A model generated the notes under the pieces. The model did no database searches and had not been told where the DNA came from. It was given only the letters and a program-made list of their open reading frames with translations. A DNA stretch of 64,000 nucleotides from Rana temporaria. Lineage: Eukaryota > Chordata > Amphibia > Anura > Ranidae. The stretch is from contig NC_053499.1 in NCBI RefSeq assembly GCF_905171775.1, positions 138,058,422-138,122,421 on the forward strand, written 5' to 3'. The position numbers were made by a program, and so were the translations under genes. Positions 58,961-64,000 of this stretch are shown in pieces; the stretch's first letter is position 1; each line of letters begins with the position of its first letter.

Positions 58961-59632
58961 TATTTTTTTTCAACAACTTGTAAAGCAATGTTAAGGAAAC
59001 TTTAAATTCCATCTGTGTCTCTTGCCTTTGTCATTACTGGGTGTGGGGGTACCTGTATTCCAGCACTGCAGATGTGCCCATACCAGCCAGCCACCATTTT
59101 TCGAATGTAAGTGCTGAGATTATCCAGCCTCTGGGCAGCCAATGGTTAGTGCAGATAAAGATGTGGACTTTAGAGGAATGACATTTTTCCCCTGAAGAAG
59201 TCCAGTGGGACTGGATGTTATGAAACTACAGATTGAGATCGGTCAAATAGGCATTTATCTAGGGTTTTTGCCTTAATTCATTTGGGGGGGGGGCTTGTTT
59301 CAAGTCGAAGCCTGGAGAGTACTGTAGCTTTCAGAACAATACAAAACAGCCAACATTTTGTTGATATTAGAAGAAAATATCCTAACTGCAAATATAAGAT
59401 ACCAGGGTAAAGAAAAGCAAGGAGCAAGATCTTAAGAGCTACAAAATTAGGAGTGCAGTCACTTTAATTGTACATTGTTCAGAGCAGAGATTTGTGCTTG
59501 CCCCTTTTTTTGACATACTGTCCACCCTTTAGTGACAATGGCAAGCCTTTATGTGTTTTTTTTTTTTTACATTCTCTATTTTTGCTGATATTCTAGCTTT
59601 AAATTATATTTCCATTTGTTTATGATGCCAAT
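58961..59632. other. Intronic, no gene
   Basis: No supported features. Confidence 0.45.
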
Positions 59633-59636
59633 TTAA

Positions 59637-60080
59637 AGCTAAGCTGCACCCAAAAGGGGAAGCTCTGCTTGTTTGGACTCTCCCCCCCTCCACTGCCACA
59701 TTTGGCACTTTTCGTGGGCGAAGGGGGAGCGGGTACCTGGTTTTGACAGGTACCCCCTTCCAAGTTCCAGGTCAGATTGCTGCAGCGATCTACAAGTATG
59801 TCCTGCCCTTTCTCCTTCCCTCGGCTGCCTTCTGGGACACACTAAAGTCCTGGAAGACTGCGAGACCATTCACAAAGTGCATGCACAATAGGAAACTTCA
59901 CTGCCGGTTTCCCTTACCTAAGATGATGACACCTGCACCAAAAGCCGACCGAAGAATCGGCTTGGGTGCTGATATCGTGTGATCTCTGGATGGATACGTG
60001 TTCTTATATTAAAAGTCAGCTGCTACAGTATTTGACTTATTTTTTTTTTATTTTTTTTTTGCCCAGACTGGAGGTCCTCT
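59637..60080. mobile_element. TTAA-flanked element, 444 bp
   Basis: TTAA at 59633..59636 and 60081..60084. Ends AGCTAAGCTGCACCC and, inverted, AGAGGACCTCCAG. GGTACCTGGTTTTGACAGG inside is a stretch I know from frog repeats. Frames 59639..59982 are artefacts. Confidence 0.72.
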
Positions 60081-60084
60081 TTAA

Positions 60085-60957
60085 ATTAACACTTCACATT
60101 AATCTTATGTAAAATGGTAAATAAAGTGGCAATGTCATGGTGGTAAAATAAAAAAATACAGTATTTTTAACAAAATAATAAGTCCAGCAAAAAGGGTTAA
60201 TCCGATGACACTAAACAATTACATTTTTCCTGTCTACTTCAGGCCTTTGGGCTCAGCTACATGTGAAATATTTAATTGCTTATGTATTATGTTCTAACAC
60301 TGCAAGAAAGTTTGTAGCAGCGGATTACTGCTTGTTAGGATAACTTCAAATTTGGATTCTAGTTAGCCAGCAGACACCAGAACTGTGGTTTGAAGATAAC
60401 TCCTCTACTGAAGACTTCACAGCAAAACAGAGATTAAAGTGTATGCACATAAACAGAGATGACCAAATAATTGAAAATGTGTTCCGCCAGTGATTTAGAG
60501 GAGTGGACCCTGTTATTTGCTGAAAATAGGCATCTAACCTGAAACAGCTTTGGCAACTGGGATCTATAGCCATCCCAAGGCTTAAAAAATAAAAATAAAA
60601 ATGTAATGCTGCTGGATGACTTGGGATCACCCTGTGGGTGGGGAGCATGCTCTGCCTTGAAGACCAGGTTTCCTGTTGAGGGCCTGTTATGTGCTGTATC
60701 AGTGCTAGAATTAAATTAAATGGCCCTTTAGGCTTCTTTACCAGTTCACTTTCAAAATCAACATAGGGCAAACACATATCATATATAAAGATAAATGTTT
60801 AGCAGATATAAAGATACAATGCTAAATGTGAAAAGGAAATTAGAGCTCCATCTTTTAGCTATAAAGAAAATGCTAAATTCAAATATATATATTTACTTTA
60901 AAAAAAAAGAAAAAAGAAAATTAAAGAGATACTGTACATTATTTTTTATTTTAATAT
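60085..60957. other. Intronic, no gene supported
   Basis: A 143-residue minus frame (60346..60777) is the longest here outside a repeat. It has no recognisable domain or splice-flanked exon pattern, and I do not call it. Confidence 0.4.
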
Positions 60958-60961
60958 TTAA

Positions 60962-61392
60962 AGTGGTTGTAAACCCACTTTTTTCACTTTTGCCTACAGG
61001 TAAGCCTATAATAAGGCTTACCTTTAGGTATAAAGAATATCTCCTAAACCTGTACGGTTTAGGAGATATTCCCCTCGCAATGCGCCGTTGATTGCAGCGG
61101 CGCATGCGCAGGGGGGATCCTCGGCTGAAGGGCCGGCCCCGCCGACCCCTGCCGGAAAGGAAATCTCCCGGGAGTGACGTCATCGCCGCTCCAGCCAATC
61201 ACAGCGCTGGAGTGGCGATACCCGGAAGACACGCCGAGGCTCGGCTCGGCGTGGACCAGGTAAGTTACCTACCTCGTTCCGAGGTAAGTATTTCATAATG
61301 AGCTAATATGCGGTGCATATTAGCTCATTATGTCTTTTTCCTTGCAGGTGTAAAAAAATAAAAATAAAATTATATGCAGGTTTACAACCGCT
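60962..61392. mobile_element. Full-length TTAA-AGYGG stem-loop family element, 431 bp
   Basis: TTAA at 60958..60961 and 61393..61396. The ends AGTGGTTGTAAACC and, inverted, AGCGGTTGTAAACC. Palindromes at 60998..61023, 61037..61069 and 61294..61332. Kolobok-type mobilisation is an inference from TTAA and the AG start. Confidence 0.87.
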
Positions 61393-61570
61393 TTAATAAT
61401 TAATTGTTTACATTTTTTTTTTTTAAACACTTGACCCTGACTATAATAAATGGCACAGAAAACCACTATACATTCCCTTTAATGTGAAAAGATGGGAATG
61501 AAGATCAGGCCATCTTAATAAGAGGCTATTGTTCTCTCAGAAAGGAGGGAAGTACCCCCTTTAACTCTTA

Positions 61571-62061
61571 GGCCCCGTACACACGATAGAATCCATCCGC
61601 AGATAAATCCCAGCAAATGGGTTTCTGCGGATAGATCCTATGGTGTGTACACGCCAGCGGATCTGTTTCCGCCGAGAAATCTCCTCTGGGATGGATTCCA
61701 GCAGATCGGATATTTGCTGTGTTGCACAACAAATCCATCTGCTGGAATCCATTCCAACGGATGGATCCGCTCGTCTGTACAGACTTACCGGATCCATTCG
61801 TCCAAAGGGATTACCCGCACACGTCGTAATGATTTGACGCATGCGTGGAATTCCTTATATGACAGCGTCGCGCCCGTCGCCGCGTCATAATAGCGGCGAC
61901 GGCGCGACACGTCATCGGCAGAGGATTTCCGCGCGGATTTCAATGCGATGGTGTGTACACTCCATCGCATCGAAATCTGCGGAAATCTTTGAAAGGATTT
62001 ATCCGTGGAAACGGTCCGCTGGACCGTATCTGCGGATAAATCCTCTCGTGTGTATGGGGCC
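61571..62061. mobile_element. Harbinger-like MITE, 491 bp
   Basis: TTA at 61568..61570 and 62062..62064. The ends GGCCCCGTACACACGA and, inverted, GGCCCCATACACACGA. Interior built on TGGATTCCAGCAGAT and complements. The crossing frames 61561..62078 are artefacts. Confidence 0.9.
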
Positions 62062-62064
62062 TTA

Positions 62065-62485
62065 AGCCTCATACACACGATCTGACTTTGACGTGGATTT
62101 TAGTCCGAAGGGGAGTTGGCTGTGAACTTGGAATGCATACACACGGCAGAACTTTTTCAGCCAACATTCACCAAATCACGTGCATTTTCAGCACTTTACC
62201 ACCACCCTTTGGGCAACTTCTGCTATTGTTGTCTGATCTTTAGCATTGGTTCTGAACATGCGTGTTTGTACTTTAGACTTTAGTCCAATGGACTTGTGTA
62301 CACACGATCAAATTATCCTCCATTGGATATTTTTTGTCGGAAAGTTTGAGAGCATGCATAGCGAACATTTGCTCGTTGAAAAACCAAAAACAATTGTCCG
62401 GTGGAGCGTACAGACAGTCAGATTGTCAGATAAAACACGTCCGTCTGACCGTTGTTGTCGAAAAGTCAGATCGTGTGTATGGGCC
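62065..62485. mobile_element. Harbinger-like MITE, 421 bp
   Basis: TTA at 62062..62064 (shared) and 62486..62488. The ends AGCCTCATACACACGATCTG and, inverted, GGCCCATACACACGATCTG. Confidence 0.9.
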
Positions 62486-62488
62486 TTA

Positions 62489-62776
62489 AGGAAAACTGAC
62501 TTTTTGAAGCAGTTTATGTATCTGGGAATCCTGTTTATGATAGATGAAATAGGAGCATACAACCGGAAAATTGAATTGTGCAGAGGCTTTAATGTAAGTT
62601 TGACAGACAAAACAAGATTGTGGGACAGCAATGATGTTTCACAAGACTTCTGGGTTTACCTTCCTTACTATAATGAAAAACATTCAATTTTGGGAGAGAA
62701 ACTGTTCAAAATCAAGAGGTACCAGTGGAAGTGGTTTGGAGATCTTAATCAGAGGTCCCTTATAAGGTCCACTTAA
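62489..62776 (+). pseudogene. Possible LINE reverse-transcriptase C-terminal fragment
   Basis: The frame reads FLKQFMYLGILF, then RKIELCRGFNVSL, TRLWDSNDVS, and later LFKIKRYQWKWFGDL. That order loosely follows the F-x-YLG ... R-I-x-x-x-R ... W-x-S-x-D-I-S ... F-E-M-W-C-Y-R-R pattern downstream of the polymerase core in several LINE clades. It stops at 62776. The preceding part of the open frame (from 62246) is transposon DNA. Divergent; clade uncertain. Confidence 0.45.
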
Positions 62777-62910
62777 GAACTTTACTAGGGACAACAGTCT
62801 AGATAGAAAAAAGCCCTAGCCCCAAATCTACTAAGTAACCAACAACAACTTGGAATCTTCCAGGAACATCAGGAGCCTTTGAAATCTTCCCTTTGCCTCT
62901 TTGACCCTAA

Positions 62911-63145
62911 TGCCTCGTACACACGACCGAGTTTCTTGGCAAAAACCAGCAAGAAACTTGCTGGGAGATATTTTTTTGCCGAGGAAACCGGTCGTGTGTA
63001 CATTTTCGTCGAGGAAACTGTCGAGAAACTCGACGAGCCAAAAAGAGAGCATGTTCTCTATTTCCTCGACGGGAATGGAGAAAATTGCCTTGTCGAGTTC
63101 CTCAACAGCCTAACAAGGAACTCGACGAGGAAAACTATGTGTTAT
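62911..63145. mobile_element. Harbinger-like MITE, right end missing
   Basis: TAA at 62908..62910 and the left end TGCCTCGTACACACGACC; interior AAACTCGACGAGCCAAAA as in 43547 and 48756. Confidence 0.72.
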
Positions 63146-63860
63146 ACTGCCATCAAATGAAGATCAGGATGATGATGATTCAAAACCATAAAAGACAGTT
63201 GATCTCTAGTACGTGTTTGGTATCGTTATCACACATTATTTTTTATGTGCACAGAAGTATAGTTGTAAGCACATTCCCACTTCCCAGAATATAGTCTGCC
63301 GAACGTTCGCTATTAATATCTTTACATTGTTCATTTTCTTTATTTTTCTAGTGTTACTTAGCTACAATGGTAGCTCTCTTCAAGAACGAGCCCGTTTAAA
63401 ATTCAAACACGCTAGCATTGTATATTATTAACTTCCAAACGTCTTTATTCTGTTGTCTGGTGATGACATTTTTTAGCAATTTTACTTGCTTCCTCATTAG
63501 TTCATCTGTTAAATGCAAAGAAACTGCCATGTTCTGCTGCGTAATGAAGATAAAGTTCTGTTTCTTCTTTTAAAGAGGAAAAGCATGAGCCTTAATGTGT
63601 TTCTTTGTACTTGTGTTTTATTCCCGCAGTTCTTTTTTGGGATATATGGCATACATGACAATGCATTAACAAAACTGGGTTCATTAGGTTGGCTTATTTT
63701 GTGATGTAATTGGTGGAAAGTAGCCATGATATAATATGCTTTCTAACAAGAAGAGTTTTATTGCACCTAAATGGTATCCGCTATCAGGTAGAGTGTCCAT
63801 ACACAAGCTGGTGTTCGGCCAAAAAGGGAAATTTTAGACCTAACTTTCTAATAATCAGCC
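63146..63860. other. Intronic, no gene
   Basis: AT-rich; short frames without motifs. Confidence 0.45.
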
Positions 63861-63864
63861 TTAA

Positions 63865-64000
63865 AGCGGAGGTCCGCCTAAAAAAAAATATATTAAAAGC
63901 CAACAGCTACAAATACTGCAGCAGCTGACTTTTAATAAATGGACACTTACCTGTCCAGGGTGCCCGCGATGTCGGCATCCTCGGTGAGGGAATCAGGAAG
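63865..64000. mobile_element. TTAA-AGCGG element, cut by the window edge
   Basis: TTAA at 63861..63864, then AGCGGAGGTCCGCC, an end typical of this group. The other end lies outside. Confidence 0.65.

Noticed and set aside
58758..59012. Isoleucine/tyrosine-rich membrane-like peptide
   Set aside because: Translation of TA microsatellites.
60346..60777. 143-residue minus-strand open frame outside annotated repeats
   Set aside because: No domain, no family motif and no splice-site pattern. A frame of this length is plausible by chance in a 64-kb window.

Overview
This is vertebrate, intron-dominated DNA. Its repeat repertoire fits an anuran, most likely a true frog (Ranidae); that assignment rests on my familiarity with the repeats and no search was run. 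I can support one protein-coding exon. It lies on the minus strand at 31416..31710 and encodes the end of cadherin repeat EC1 and the start of EC2 of a type II classical cadherin, almost certainly CDH8. Bases 31711..64000 are therefore the intron 5' of this exon in gene orientation, and 1..31415 are the intron 3' of it. I see no other exon, tRNA, rRNA, CRISPR array or bacterial-type gene. Nearly every other open frame is a by-product of a repeat.

Both introns are packed with transposon remnants. Four groups dominate. (1) About 17 non-autonomous elements have termini built on GTACACACG(A/G) and 3-bp TTA/TAA/TGA target duplications (PIF/Harbinger-like): 1701, 4633, 11505, 15104, 16076, 16560, 17587, 20017, 21024, 43547, 43871, 48756, 51592, 52894, 61571, 62065 and 62911. 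(2) TTAA-flanked elements come in two kinds. One has ends reading CCACTTCAGCCC and reaches about 1 kb; clean copies are at 47282..48278 and 49284..50174. The other has ends starting AGYGG, including a 498-bp fold-back at 12277..12774. (3) hAT-type elements have 8-bp duplications: 9870, 10920, 22928, 30246, 34986 and 40528. (4) TA-flanked mariner/Tc1-like elements lie at 8450, 36437, 37046, 41653, 42660 and 56222. Smaller amounts of LINE reverse-transcriptase debris (7555, 14348, 62488), minisatellites (24, 21 and 16 bp periods) and long TA microsatellites fill in.

Layout: 1..11 kb holds dispersed elements, one intact mariner and two hAT elements. 11..21 kb is a dense run of Harbinger-like and TTAA elements plus a LINE 3' end. 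21..31 kb has CpG-rich GGGCCAGATTCAC elements, a 517-bp tandem duplication and a chain of elements ending 35 bp from the exon. 31.4..31.7 kb is the exon. 32..43 kb has TA-flanked elements, Tc1 remnants and minisatellites. 43.5..50.4 kb is the deepest nesting. 50..64 kb is sparser, with two TA arrays around a 43-bp inverted copy of nearby DNA and a final chain at 61.5..62.5 kb.

The most notable structural theme is chaining. At eight junctions one element ends and the next begins with a single shared TTA/TAA/TTAA between them. No new gene system is visible; the notable material is transposon architecture and one templated-insertion scar.
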